A stretch of DNA of 64,000 bases. Origin: Planctomycetota bacterium (lineage in GTDB: Bacteria; Planctomycetota; Planctomycetia; Gemmatales; Gemmataceae). How positions within the stretch are numbered: the stretch's first letter is position 1; the number at the start of each line of letters is the position of its first letter. The stretch covers positions 1 through 64,000 of the forward strand of contig QWOS01000025.1 of assembly GCA_003669555.1 (NCBI GenBank). Reading direction: 5' to 3'. Shown piece by piece: positions 8,292 through 16,327 of the stretch. The notes beneath the pieces are model-generated. The model saw only the letters and a program-made list of their open reading frames with translations. It made no database searches and had not been told where the DNA came from. The position numbers were made by a program, and so were the translations under genes.

Positions 8292-9653
8292 ATGCAAGCG
8301 ATTGTCAAAAGGATGTGGTTGGCTGGTTTACTGGGCCTGGTACCCATCACCGCCGCCCAGGCGCAACCACCTGCCCAGGGGCGAGGAGCCACGGAGCCCA
8401 GTCTGGCGGAAAGGCTGAAAGGCCTGGATGCCAATAAGGATGGCAAAATCACCCGGGAAGAACTGGAAAAAGGCCAGGGTGGCGAGTTGATGCAGCGCCT
8501 GTTCAACCGGACGGATGCCAACAAGGACGGTGAGATCACCCAGGAAGAAATCCAGCGCCTGGTCACCCAGATGGAGGCCGTGCAAGGCCGCCCAGGTCGC
8601 GGTGAAGGTCGTGGCGAAGGTCGTGGTCCCGGCGGCGAGGGCCGTGGCGAAGGTCGCGGTCCCGGCGGCGAGGGCCGTGGCGAAGGTCGTGGTCCCGGCG
8701 GCGAGGGTCGCGGCGAAGGGCGTGGACCCGGCGGTGAGGGTCGTGGTCCTGGCGGTGAAGATCGCCCCCCCGGTGGTTTTGGGGGTGGTTTGATGCCGCA
8801 AGGTTTACTGGAACGGCTGAACCTCGGTGCCGACCAGCGCGAGAAAGTAACGGCCCTGCAGAAGGAGCATGGCGCCAAACAGGATGAACTGCGCCAAAAG
8901 ACCATGACCAGGATCATGGAGGTCCTGAACGACGAGCAGCGTGAGCAATTCCAGCGTCTGCGCCAGGAAATGCAGGGTGGGCGCGAGGGACCCGGCCACC
9001 GTCCCGGTGCCAATGGCCCAGGGGAGCGTCGGGGTGAGGGTGACAGGGGGCTCAGGCCGGAATATTCCCCGCCACCGGGTGGGGGAAGGCCCGGTGATCC
9101 GGACGGCCCTGGTGGCCCCGGAGGTCCTGGTGGCCCCGGTGGGCGGCCCGGGTTTGGTCGCCGGCCGTCTAGCGCTGGTCCCGATCCGCTTCCCCCCGAG
9201 TTTGGCGGACAGCCAGGCGGACCTGGTGGTCCGGGTGGCCCGCGTGGCAACATGTTTCCGGGTGGTCCCGGCGGGCCAGGGGGTGGATTTGGCGGTGGTG
9301 GTTTCATGATGATGATGCCGCAGCCTGGAATTTTGCTTCCACCCCCCGTGGTGGAGCAACTGAAGCTGACCCCTGAGCAGCGGGAAAAACTCGACAAGCT
9401 CCAGAAGGAAACCACCACGAATCTGGAAAAAATCCTTACCGAGGAGCAAAGGAAGCGGTTGAAAGAGATGGGCGAAGGGATGCGTGGCGGCTTTGGTGGC
9501 CCCGGCTTCCCGGGTGGTGCCGGTTTTCCGGGCGGTAGGGGTGGCCCCGGCAGCGCCCCCGGCGGTCCAGGTGGGCCCGGCGGCCCGGGTGGCCCCGGTG
9601 GTGTGCCCAATGATGAGGGCGGGGGGCGTCCTGCTCGTCCCGGCAGCGAGTGA
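8292..9653 (+). CDS. EF-hand protein with Gly/Pro-rich and LTXXQ-like helical segments
   Basis: This 453-aa exported protein has a signal peptide ending near A-A-Q-A-Q and two canonical EF-hand loops (D-A-N-K-D-G-K-I-T and D-A-N-K-D-G-E-I-T, about residues 45-90). A repeat tract of R-G-P-G-G-E-G-R-G-E-G units follows. Two Gln/Lys/Glu-rich helical stretches (L-G-A-D-Q-R-E-K and L-T-P-E-Q-R-E-K) separated by Gly-Pro-rich linkers complete it. The helices resemble the LTXXQ motif of Spy/CpxP-like proteins, which suggests a binding or chaperone-like role, but this is only a similarity. The start follows G-G-G-A-G-G by a good spacing, 17 bases after the thioredoxin/PDZ gene. A strong terminator ends the unit at 9676. 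Confidence 0.85.
   Translation: MQAIVKRMWLAGLLGLVPITAAQAQPPAQGRGATEPSLAERLKGLDANKDGKITREELEKGQGGELMQRLFNRTDANKDGEITQEEIQRLVTQMEAVQGRPGRGEGRGEGRGPGGEGRGEGRGPGGEGRGEGRGPGGEGRGEGRGPGGEGRGPGGEDRPPGGFGGGLMPQGLLERLNLGADQREKVTALQKEHGAKQDELRQKTMTRIMEVLNDEQREQFQRLRQEMQGGREGPGHRPGANGPGERRGEGDRGLRPEYSPPPGGGRPGDPDGPGGPGGPGGPGGRPGFGRRPSSAGPDPLPPEFGGQPGGPGGPGGPRGNMFPGGPGGPGGGFGGGGFMMMMPQPGILLPPPVVEQLKLTPEQREKLDKLQKETTTNLEKILTEEQRKRLKEMGEGMRGGFGGPGFPGGAGFPGGRGGPGSAPGGPGGPGGPGGPGGVPNDEGGGRPARPGSE
8595..8765. repeat. 33-bp minisatellite in EF-hand gene
   Basis: About four copies of a 33-bp unit code for the 11-residue repeat R-G-P-G-G-E-G-R-G-E-G. Copies differ by a few synonymous changes. Replication slippage could change the linker length without breaking the frame. 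Confidence 0.75.
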
Positions 9654-9675
9654 GCCGAATGGGTGAATGAGGTCG

Positions 9676-9710
9676 AAGCGGGCCGGGAGAACTTCCCGGC
9701 CCGCTTTTAT
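9676..9710 (+). terminator. Rho-independent terminator of the Trx/PDZ-EF-hand unit
   Basis: A perfect 13-bp stem (9676-9688 with 9694-9706) encloses the loop GAACT and is followed by T-T-T-T-A-T-T-T, just after the EF-hand stop codon. Confidence 0.9.
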
Positions 9711-9835
9711 TTGCGCCGATGGGTTCCCCTCCGTGCGGGTAACCAGGCCAAAAACCACAGGAAAAGCCAGGAGTTTCAGCAGCGGCTGGCCGAAGTGTAC
9801 CCGTTGCCAGGGGGCTTCAGGAGGAAGGATCTGCG

Positions 9836-9871
9836 AAAAAAAGGAAGCCGGCCATTGCGGGCCGGCTTCCT
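9836..9871 (-). terminator. Rho-independent terminator of the DEAD-box helicase gene
   Basis: GGAAGCCGGCC (9843-9853) pairs with 9860-9870 around a six-base loop. On the minus strand it is followed by seven T residues (9842-9836). It lies about 55 bases past the helicase stop. Confidence 0.9.
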
Positions 9872-9924
9872 GGAAATTTTAGTCCGAATCAGAGCGGGAA
9901 TACCCGGTGACTCAGGAGAGACCA

Positions 9925-11514
9925 TCAATCGGTCCGTGGCCGACCCTTGCCCGGGGCCCGCTTGCTCTTCGGCCCGGCGCCACCCTTGCCTGGAAGGCGG
10001 CTGGGGCGGAATTCGCGGGACAGCCGACGGTCAACCAGGCCGAAGCCGGTTGATGGACGGGGAGGCCTGGGCGCGCGGGGCGCATCTTCGCCTCCCACAT
10101 CGGCGCTGGCATCGCCACGGCCTGCCGCGGCCCCAGGGGCCGGGTAGCTGGAGGCGTAACGCGGCGGGCTATCCATGCCGGGGCCATCAGATCGGCCACC
10201 GGCGGGGGCGGAGCGGGGGTAGGCAACGCCTGGTCCGTCAAAGCGCCGGCCACCGCCCATGGGGCGGCGGGAAGGGCCGCCGCGCCGGCCATTGTCGTTG
10301 CGATCTTCCCTTTCCTCGAATTCGCGATCCGCTTCATCCAGCTTGGCCTGGGCGGCACTTTGCGCCGGCAGGTCCCGCATGATGGCTGGATCGAGAGTCC
10401 GGACTGCCAGCTTTTTGCCGATCACCCGCTCCACAGCGAACAGCAACCGTCGCTCGTCAGGTTGGCACAGCGAGATGGCTGTGCCACCCGCACCGGCCCG
10501 CCCGGTGCGGCCAATACGATGGACATAGGTCTCGGCCTCGAGGGGGATATCGAAGTTGACCACATGGGTGATGCCGGTGACATCGATACCGCGGGCGGCG
10601 ATATCTGTGGCCACGAGGACGGCAATACGGCCATTCTTGAAATCGGTCAGGATGCGCTGACGGATGTTCTGGCGCTTGTTGCCGTGGATGGCATCCGAAG
10701 GGAAGCCCGAGCGGGCCAGCACCTTGGCAACCCGGTCGGCGCCGTGCTTGGTCCGCGTGAAAACGATGCCACGCTCGATATTCACACCCTTGAGGTAGGC
10801 TGCGAGGGCGGCACTCTTGTGCTCACGATGCACCATCATCACCGATTGCTCGATGATTTCCAGCGGGGTCCTTTCGGGCTTCACCTCGATCCGCGCCGGA
10901 TCTTTCAGGATGGAGCGGGCCAGGTCGACGATGGCCGAGGGCATGGTGGCGGAAAACAGCATGTTCTGCCGCTTGGGAGACATGGGCTGCATGATGCGGC
11001 GCAGGTCGGGGGCAAAACCCATGTCGAACATGCGGTCGGCTTCGTCAAGCACCATGATCTCAACCTGAGACAGGTCCACATGGCCCTGTTGCATGAGATC
11101 CACCAGGCGCCCCGGGGTGGCGACCAGCACATCGACTCCATTGCGCAGGGCGCGGACCTGGGTGTCCTGGCTGACACCACCGACAACGGCGATCACCCGC
11201 AGGGGGGTTTTCTTGCCGTAGGTCATGAAGCTGTCGCGGATCTGGATAGCCAGTTCGCGGGTTGGGGCGATGGCCAGGGCGCGGATCCGCTTGCGGGTCC
11301 CCTGGGAGGGCTGGGTGTTGCAGAACAGCCTGTGGAGAGTAGGCAGGGCGAAGGCAGCGGTCTTGCCGGTGCCCGTCTGGGCAATTCCCAGCACATCGCG
11401 ACCGGCGATGGCGGGGGGTATGGCCCCGGCCTGGATCGGTGTGGGTACGGTATAACCTTCCGCCTCAATGGCGAGAAGAACAGGCTCCATGAGCCCCAAT
11501 TCACTAAATAACAT
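9925..11514 (-). CDS. DEAD-box RNA helicase (RhlE-like)
   Basis: The 529-aa protein carries all core motifs: Q motif G-Y-T-V-P-T-P-I-Q, Walker A A-Q-T-G-T-G-K-T, P-T-R-E-L-A, V-A-T-P-G-R-L, D-E-A-D, S-A-T, T-D-I-A-A-R-G-I-D and H-R-I-G-R-T-G-R-A-G. It is an ATP-dependent RNA unwinding enzyme, probably acting in ribosome assembly, mRNA decay or cold adaptation like RhlE. The last 150 residues are Arg/Gly/Pro-rich and low in complexity, probably an RNA-binding tail. The gene is single, with a long 5' region (11515-11700) on its strand and its own terminator. Which RhlE/DeaD/SrmB subgroup it belongs to is not certain. Confidence 0.95.
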   Translation of the reverse strand: MLFSELGLMEPVLLAIEAEGYTVPTPIQAGAIPPAIAGRDVLGIAQTGTGKTAAFALPTLHRLFCNTQPSQGTRKRIRALAIAPTRELAIQIRDSFMTYGKKTPLRVIAVVGGVSQDTQVRALRNGVDVLVATPGRLVDLMQQGHVDLSQVEIMVLDEADRMFDMGFAPDLRRIMQPMSPKRQNMLFSATMPSAIVDLARSILKDPARIEVKPERTPLEIIEQSVMMVHREHKSAALAAYLKGVNIERGIVFTRTKHGADRVAKVLARSGFPSDAIHGNKRQNIRQRILTDFKNGRIAVLVATDIAARGIDVTGITHVVNFDIPLEAETYVHRIGRTGRAGAGGTAISLCQPDERRLLFAVERVIGKKLAVRTLDPAIMRDLPAQSAAQAKLDEADREFEEREDRNDNGRRGGPSRRPMGGGRRFDGPGVAYPRSAPAGGRSDGPGMDSPPRYASSYPAPGAAAGRGDASADVGGEDAPRAPRPPRPSTGFGLVDRRLSREFRPSRLPGKGGAGPKSKRAPGKGRPRTD

Positions 11515-11870
11515 TCAAACAGTCCCTCATGGGAAAAGAGCAACCCAGGCCCGTCACCGGTGAGGATGGCGGGACAAGAGAAGGTTCCAGGACCGAATGA
11601 GTGAACGCGCGTCGCGCCCGAAAAAGCCATTGGCCTGGCGGAATCCAGTTAGCCAAGGGCAATTGGATTTGAAATTGAATACTAGCAAGAAGGGGACAAA
11701 TCACCAAGACCAAAGGTGTCTGCGCTGTTCTGCCCATCCGATAAACCAGGGCGGGGCGATGGGTTATGCTACCTGAAACCTCTATGCCGTGGCCAACGGA
11801 TTGTCACGGAAACCGGGGTTGGACCCCGACCCCGGGCGCTACGACGCTGCCCACCCGGGAGCCCGGAGGT
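11515..11870. other. Gene-free stretch upstream of helicase gene
   Basis: This interval between the helicase start and the sigma factor terminator holds no convincing coding sequence on either strand. The helicase promoter must lie here, but I could not pick it out. No cold-shock box was recognised. Confidence 0.5.
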
Positions 11871-11912
11871 AAAAAGCACGCGCCCCGTCAACCCTTGGGT
11901 TTCCGGGGCGCG
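11871..11912 (-). terminator. Rho-independent terminator of the sigma factor gene
   Basis: CGCGCCCCG (11879-11887) pairs with CGGGGCGCG (11904-11912), with an inner A-A-C-C-C/G-G-G-T-T stem. On the minus strand it is followed by T-T-T-T-T (11875-11871). It lies about 28 bases past the stop codon. Confidence 0.85.
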
Positions 11913-11939
11913 GCATCCGGGAAGGATGTCGGGGTGGGA

Positions 11940-13643
11940 TCAGGGGATATCCAGGGCCTGATCGGTGGCCAGCACACGCAGCTTGCGCATGCTGCGGGCG
12001 TGCAACTGGCGCACCCGCTCTTTGGTGATGCCAAAACGATTGCCAATCTCCTCGAGGGTCATGCCACGCTCGCGGGTGGAATCGATGCCTGCCCGCATGC
12101 GGATGATCTCCCGCTCCCGAGGGTCCAGGTGGGCCAGCAAGGTGTTGACGCTCTCGGTCATCAGCTCCTGGCGAGCCATGATCGAGCGCTCGTCGGTGCG
12201 GCCGTTTTCACTGAGCAGCAGCAAGTCCTCCTGGCCGGTGACAAACCGGTCGCGACGGGTGAGCTCGTCGGGCACGGTGCGCGAGAAATTCTTGATGATC
12301 GCCCAGCTCGCATAGGTTGAGAACTTGAACCCGCGGCCGAAGTCGAACTTCTCCACCGCCCGGATCAGCGACATGTTGCCATCGCTGATCCGCTCGAACA
12401 GGTTCTCACCCATGGAGAGGCCACGCTTGGCAATGTTCACCACCAGCCGCATGTTGGCGTTGATGAGCAGCTCCTTCACCTCGTTGGCTTGCGCCAGGAG
12501 TTGATGGATCTTGTCCACCGTCGTGGTGCGCACTCTGGAGGCGTCGAGTTCGCGGGTGCCATCGTCGGCGATGCTGCAGAATGTGTCGCGCAGCAGCAGG
12601 GCCTTGTGCTTGAGGAAGTTCATCTTGCGGAAAAGATGCTGCTCCTGCTCCTTGTTGAGAAGCGGCACCCGATACAGCGGGGCCAGCTCGGCTGGCACAT
12701 CCTTGGGCACCTTCATGCTTTCCCGGCGGTCTTCATACTCGGCGGCACCTGGCATGGGCGCGAGTATGGCCTCCTCCAGCGATTTGTCGTCGAAGGATGC
12801 GTGCCCGATGAGATCAAGTGGTTGATCCACCAGCCTTTGGGCCGCCACTTCGTGGATGACCCTGTACATGGTGTTCCGGGTGCGGTGATAGCGCCTGGCT
12901 AGAGTTTCCACGGGTTGCCCCCTCCTGTACTGGGTGAATATCTCCAACTTGCTACGCTCGTCGAGTGGTCCGGTTCGCTTGGGATAAAAAGCCAGCTCCG
13001 GATTTTCCCGATCGTGTTGCTTCAGGAGCGCCCGCATGGTTTCCACCGCGCGCCCAAAGCGTCGCGCCAGAACCTTGCTGGCCGCCAGCAGCGGTATCCC
13101 ACGGGCCACCAGACGGCCGGCTCCGCGAAGAATGGACTGCTTCTCGTCTTCCTCCATGCGCTCGAAGCGCGCGCCACGCTCCACGCGGGCCGCATTGCGG
13201 GCCACGAAGCGTTCCACTTCGGTGATGTTGAACAACAGCCGGCTTTTGCCATCAACCACGGCGCGCGTGCCTTCAAGACCCAAAGTTTGCCACCGCCGCA
13301 GCGTGCGCTGCGAGACGGCAAGGCGAAGGGCCAGCTCTTCCTGGGTGAGCACCTCGACGGGCTCCACCTCGGGGAGGGAAGGCAGGCTGTTGCGCAGTAG
13401 CCTGAGCAAAAGATCCAGGTCGGCGGCAACCAGTTTGCCGGCCAGCATCAGCCGGCCGCGATCGCTTGGACGAAAGCCGGTAAGACGCCACACCAGATAC
13501 TGATAGGGGTAGACCTTGCCGGGCAGGATCTCCCCCAGAAGCTTCTCGGCGTTCAACGCCTGCTCGGCCTGCCTGGAGCCGGGCGAGAAACGGGTGAGCT
13601 GATCGGCCAGCTCGCGCAGGGGTTCGAGATGGAAGCCTTTCAT
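11940..13643 (-). CDS. Sigma-70 family RNA polymerase sigma factor with multi-HTH N-terminus
   Basis: I start at the ATG ending at 13643 (567 aa), which has G-A-G-G-A upstream; a longer frame to 13760 reads as non-coding. Sigma region 1.2 is at about 328-358. Region 2 is at about 388-455 (N-M-R-L-V-V-N-I-A-K, F-D-F-G-R-G-F-K-F-S-T-Y-A-S-W-A-I-I). Region 4 is at about 505-560 (L-D-P-R-E-R-E-I-I, E-I-G-N-R-F-G-I-T-K-E-R-V-R-Q). Region 3 seems short. The segment T-Y-A-S-W-A-I-I-K-N differs from the T-Y-A-T-W-W-I-R-Q of primary sigma factors, so it is an alternative sigma. The first 300 residues carry a MerR/excisionase-like helix-turn-helix (about 98-150) and two further HTH-like segments (about 179-209 and 238-271). 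No anti-sigma gene is next to it. Confidence 0.9.
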   Translation of the reverse strand: MKGFHLEPLRELADQLTRFSPGSRQAEQALNAEKLLGEILPGKVYPYQYLVWRLTGFRPSDRGRLMLAGKLVAADLDLLLRLLRNSLPSLPEVEPVEVLTQEELALRLAVSQRTLRRWQTLGLEGTRAVVDGKSRLLFNITEVERFVARNAARVERGARFERMEEDEKQSILRGAGRLVARGIPLLAASKVLARRFGRAVETMRALLKQHDRENPELAFYPKRTGPLDERSKLEIFTQYRRGQPVETLARRYHRTRNTMYRVIHEVAAQRLVDQPLDLIGHASFDDKSLEEAILAPMPGAAEYEDRRESMKVPKDVPAELAPLYRVPLLNKEQEQHLFRKMNFLKHKALLLRDTFCSIADDGTRELDASRVRTTTVDKIHQLLAQANEVKELLINANMRLVVNIAKRGLSMGENLFERISDGNMSLIRAVEKFDFGRGFKFSTYASWAIIKNFSRTVPDELTRRDRFVTGQEDLLLLSENGRTDERSIMARQELMTESVNTLLAHLDPREREIIRMRAGIDSTRERGMTLEEIGNRFGITKERVRQLHARSMRKLRVLATDQALDIP

Positions 13644-14274
13644 GGCAGCAGATCCTCGCCTTGGTTTTCCATTTCGCCCATTGCCTCGTTCCGCCCCGGC
13701 AGTCTCACCCTGATATAACCCCGTGTGTTCTTCTGGCGTTGGACGCCTCCGAACCCACAAAGTTTCTCAAGTCAATCCCTCCAGCAGCTATACGCGCGAT
13801 ACCGGTTGTGCTTTTCCGGAAAAATCCTTGCAGAACCCTAGCTCATGAATTCTGCTCGCGCTTTACCTGGCCGGTCAACCCCGCCCATCGGGCCACAATG
13901 CCCGCGACTTCTCCTTGCAAGCCGCACGCCATTCCTTGCAAGGCAGAGCAAAAATAGTCGGCCAATGGCCCTGGAAAGGCCCGCAAGTCGAGTATTGTAA
14001 AGGAGTTGCTGTTTTTTTATTTTTCTGCACGCCTGGCCCGGCCATTGCCAGGCCCCGGCCGGGGCATTCCGCGACTGCAGGTAAAATCGGCAAAATTCGC
14101 AATTTCGCCGGATATTTTTTGTGGCAAAAGTGCCTGAGTGTGGCAAAATTACCGGTAAGCTTGAGCCAGGGTGTTCTTTACCAGGGGGACCTGCTTGACA
14201 GGTTCCCCGGTTGGTACTCGAAAGCTTCCCCAAAACCCGCCAACTGGCGGAATCGTTTCCCCCTGGAGGTGTTC
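13644..14274. other. Divergent intergenic region, no gene seen
   Basis: About 630 bases separate the sigma factor gene from the secreted hypothetical at 14275. A frame open from 13915 runs into the downstream gene, but its first 120 residues look non-coding and lack a signal peptide. Promoters for both genes should lie here; a TATATC box at about 13710 on the minus strand is only suggestive. Confidence 0.5.
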
Positions 14275-15588
14275 ATGCTTGCCCTCCCTTTCCTCATGGC
14301 CTGGGGCCTGTCTGCGTCTTGCCTCAGCCAGGCACTGCCAGGCGAATTCCTTCTGGAGGAGCGTTTTCAGCCCGGGCAATCCTGGCGGGTGCGCTCGCGT
14401 TCCGAAATCAGTGGCACGCTCCATCTGCCAGCCGAAGGAGGCAAAACCCGCTCCATTCTGCTTACCGGGGAAGGGGCTCTGGATTACGAAGAGGTCATTC
14501 TGGCCCTCACTGCCGCAGACAAGGGGCCCGTGGCGGTGGAGCGCTCCCTGCGTCAGTACCGCCGGGCTGATCTGAAAAGGCGCATGGGTGACCAGGATCA
14601 GGCCAGCGGGCTGCGGCCAGCGGTAAAACGGGTGGTGCTGGTGCGTCAGGGCAGCCAGGAGGTCCCTTTCAGCCCCGATGGACCGCTGACAGTGGGCGAG
14701 ATCGAGCTGGTGCGCACCGATCTCTTCACGCCGGCCCTGAGCGGCCTGCTGGCTGGCAAGGTGGTCACTCCCGGGGCTACCTGGGAAGCCGGGCCGATGG
14801 CTGTCCGGGAACTGACTGACATGGTTCGGGTCGATGAAGGCAAGCTGACCTGCACCCTGGCCGAATTCCAGGAGATCCAGGGTAAACAGGTGGCCCGGCT
14901 GCGTTTTAGTGGCAGTATTTCCGGGGCCAATGAAGATGGCCCCTGCCAGCAGGAGATAGATGGCCAAGCCTATTTCGACCTGGCTTCCCGGCATATTGTC
15001 TATATTTCTCTCAATGGCAAGCACACCCTGCCTGGCCGGCAAGGGCAAGCGGCCAGCACCCTGCAGGGCCGGTATGTGCTCACCCGCGAGAGGATGGATG
15101 GCCTGGGTGGCCTGGGATCGCTTGGCTTGCAGGATCCGCGGTTTGAACCCGGCGAGGACACCACCCTGCTTCTGGATGAATCTTCCAGCCTGCATCTGGA
15201 GTACCCCAGACGGTGGAAAATCGTCAATCGGGGAGCCCGGCAAATCACCCTCGATGGCGCCGATGGCTCAGGACTGCTGATCACCCTGGAACCACCGGGC
15301 CGGGTGCCATCAGCTGGGCAATATCTGGCTGAGAGCCGGGCCTGGCTTGAGAAAGGGGGCCATAAGCTGTTGGGAGGTGATCCTCCCATGGCCATGACCG
15401 CCGAAATCACCCGCTTCAGCCTGGAGGCGGAAAAAGACGGGAAAAAGGTCCACCTGGAGTACTGGGTTCGCAACTCCCCCCAGGGTGGCATTTTACTGGC
15501 AGGCCGGTTTCCCGCAGCTTTCCAGAACGCCCGGCCCGACCTGGAACGCCTGATTCGCCGTAGCCGGTTGGTGGGAATTCCCAAATAA
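14275..15588 (+). CDS. Secreted hypothetical protein
   Basis: I chose the ATG at 14275 because C-T-G-G-A-G-G lies just upstream and the protein then starts with a good signal peptide (M-L-A-L-P-F-L-M-A-W-G-L-S-A-S). The 437-aa product is rich in beta-type sequence, with no Cys-based motifs beyond the leader and no recognised enzyme motif. The middle part (L-V-R-T-D-L-F-T-P-A-L-S-G-L-L-A-G-K-V-V) and the C-terminal part (a possible fold with H-L-E-Y-P-R-R-W-K-I-V near residue 300) suggest two domains. I do not recognise the family. It stands alone, divergent from the sigma factor. Confidence 0.75.
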   Translation: MLALPFLMAWGLSASCLSQALPGEFLLEERFQPGQSWRVRSRSEISGTLHLPAEGGKTRSILLTGEGALDYEEVILALTAADKGPVAVERSLRQYRRADLKRRMGDQDQASGLRPAVKRVVLVRQGSQEVPFSPDGPLTVGEIELVRTDLFTPALSGLLAGKVVTPGATWEAGPMAVRELTDMVRVDEGKLTCTLAEFQEIQGKQVARLRFSGSISGANEDGPCQQEIDGQAYFDLASRHIVYISLNGKHTLPGRQGQAASTLQGRYVLTRERMDGLGGLGSLGLQDPRFEPGEDTTLLLDESSSLHLEYPRRWKIVNRGARQITLDGADGSGLLITLEPPGRVPSAGQYLAESRAWLEKGGHKLLGGDPPMAMTAEITRFSLEAEKDGKKVHLEYWVRNSPQGGILLAGRFPAAFQNARPDLERLIRRSRLVGIPK

Positions 15589-15882
15589 GCCTGCTGGATG
15601 CCGCATTTTTCCCAAACGGTGCAGTGTGGTGGGTCCGGAGTGTGGAATGGCCTGAATCATTCCCAAAAGAAGGAGATTGGATTAAAAAAAGATTAAAGTG
15701 CTACGACTGATGGGAATTCAACAAAAAAAAGTTGCGATCCTTTCCGATTCATTTATCTTGTGCGGGAGGCGGGTGATGGATTAATCCAAACCCGGTCCAA
15801 TGTCTGGTTCTGGTTTTTGCCAGTCCGTTCACATTGGTGGGCTTTATTTGAATAGCAGCCCAAGGCTGCCCGGAGAAGATTG

Positions 15883-16230
15883 ATGCGCAAGTTGATGGTT
15901 GGCATGATGGGTCTGGCGGCTGTTTGCGGCGCCGGCTTTGTTTACGCCCAGGACGACAAGCCCAAGTACACCACCAAGCAAGTCATGAAGGGTGCCATGG
16001 CGGGTGGTTTGACCAAGAAGGTTGCTGGTGGTGACGCCAGCAAGGAAGAGAAAGAGAAGCTGGTGGCGATGTTCACCGCGCTCAGCCAGAACAAGCCCAA
16101 CAAGGGTGATGAGAAGGAATGGAAGGAGCGCACCGGCAAGATGATCGAAGAGGCCAAGAAGGCCGTCGATGGTGCCTCCGATTTCAAGGTCGCCCTCAAC
16201 TGCAAGGGTTGCCATAGCAAGCACAAATGA
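15883..16230 (+). CDS. Small periplasmic c-type cytochrome
   Basis: The ATG at 15883 follows G-G-A-G-A by six bases; a TTG three bases earlier is less likely. The 115-aa protein has a signal peptide ending V-Y-A-Q near residue 23, a Lys/Glu-rich helical body and a single heme motif C-K-G-C-H very near the C-terminus. The layout (four-helix-like body with C-terminal C-x-x-C-H) resembles class II cytochromes (cytochrome c' or c-556) but is short. It probably binds one heme and carries electrons in the periplasm. The partner is unknown. A terminator follows at 16256. Confidence 0.85.
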   Translation: MRKLMVGMMGLAAVCGAGFVYAQDDKPKYTTKQVMKGAMAGGLTKKVAGGDASKEEKEKLVAMFTALSQNKPNKGDEKEWKERTGKMIEEAKKAVDGASDFKVALNCKGCHSKHK

Positions 16231-16255
16231 TGTGACTTGTGATAAATCAACAAAC

Positions 16256-16287
16256 AAAGGCCTGGGTCATTCGACCTGGGCCTTTTC
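16256..16287 (+). terminator. Rho-independent terminator after the cytochrome gene
   Basis: AAAGGCCTGGGTC pairs with GACCTGGGCCTTT around ATTC (13 pairs, two G-U), followed by a short T run. It may also stop the converging ceramidase transcript. Confidence 0.8.
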
Positions 16288-16327
16288 TGTTGCTGGGTAT
16301 GGATAAAAACGGGTGGCCAGGGGCGAC

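Noticed and set aside
8225-9610. Long Pro-rich open frame on the minus strand
   Set aside because: It is the antisense shadow of the Gly-rich EF-hand gene; Gly-rich codons read as Pro on the other strand.
13915-14274. N-terminal extension of the hypothetical gene at 14275
   Set aside because: The extension lacks a signal peptide and its composition is poor, while ATG 14275 has a good Shine-Dalgarno site and signal peptide.
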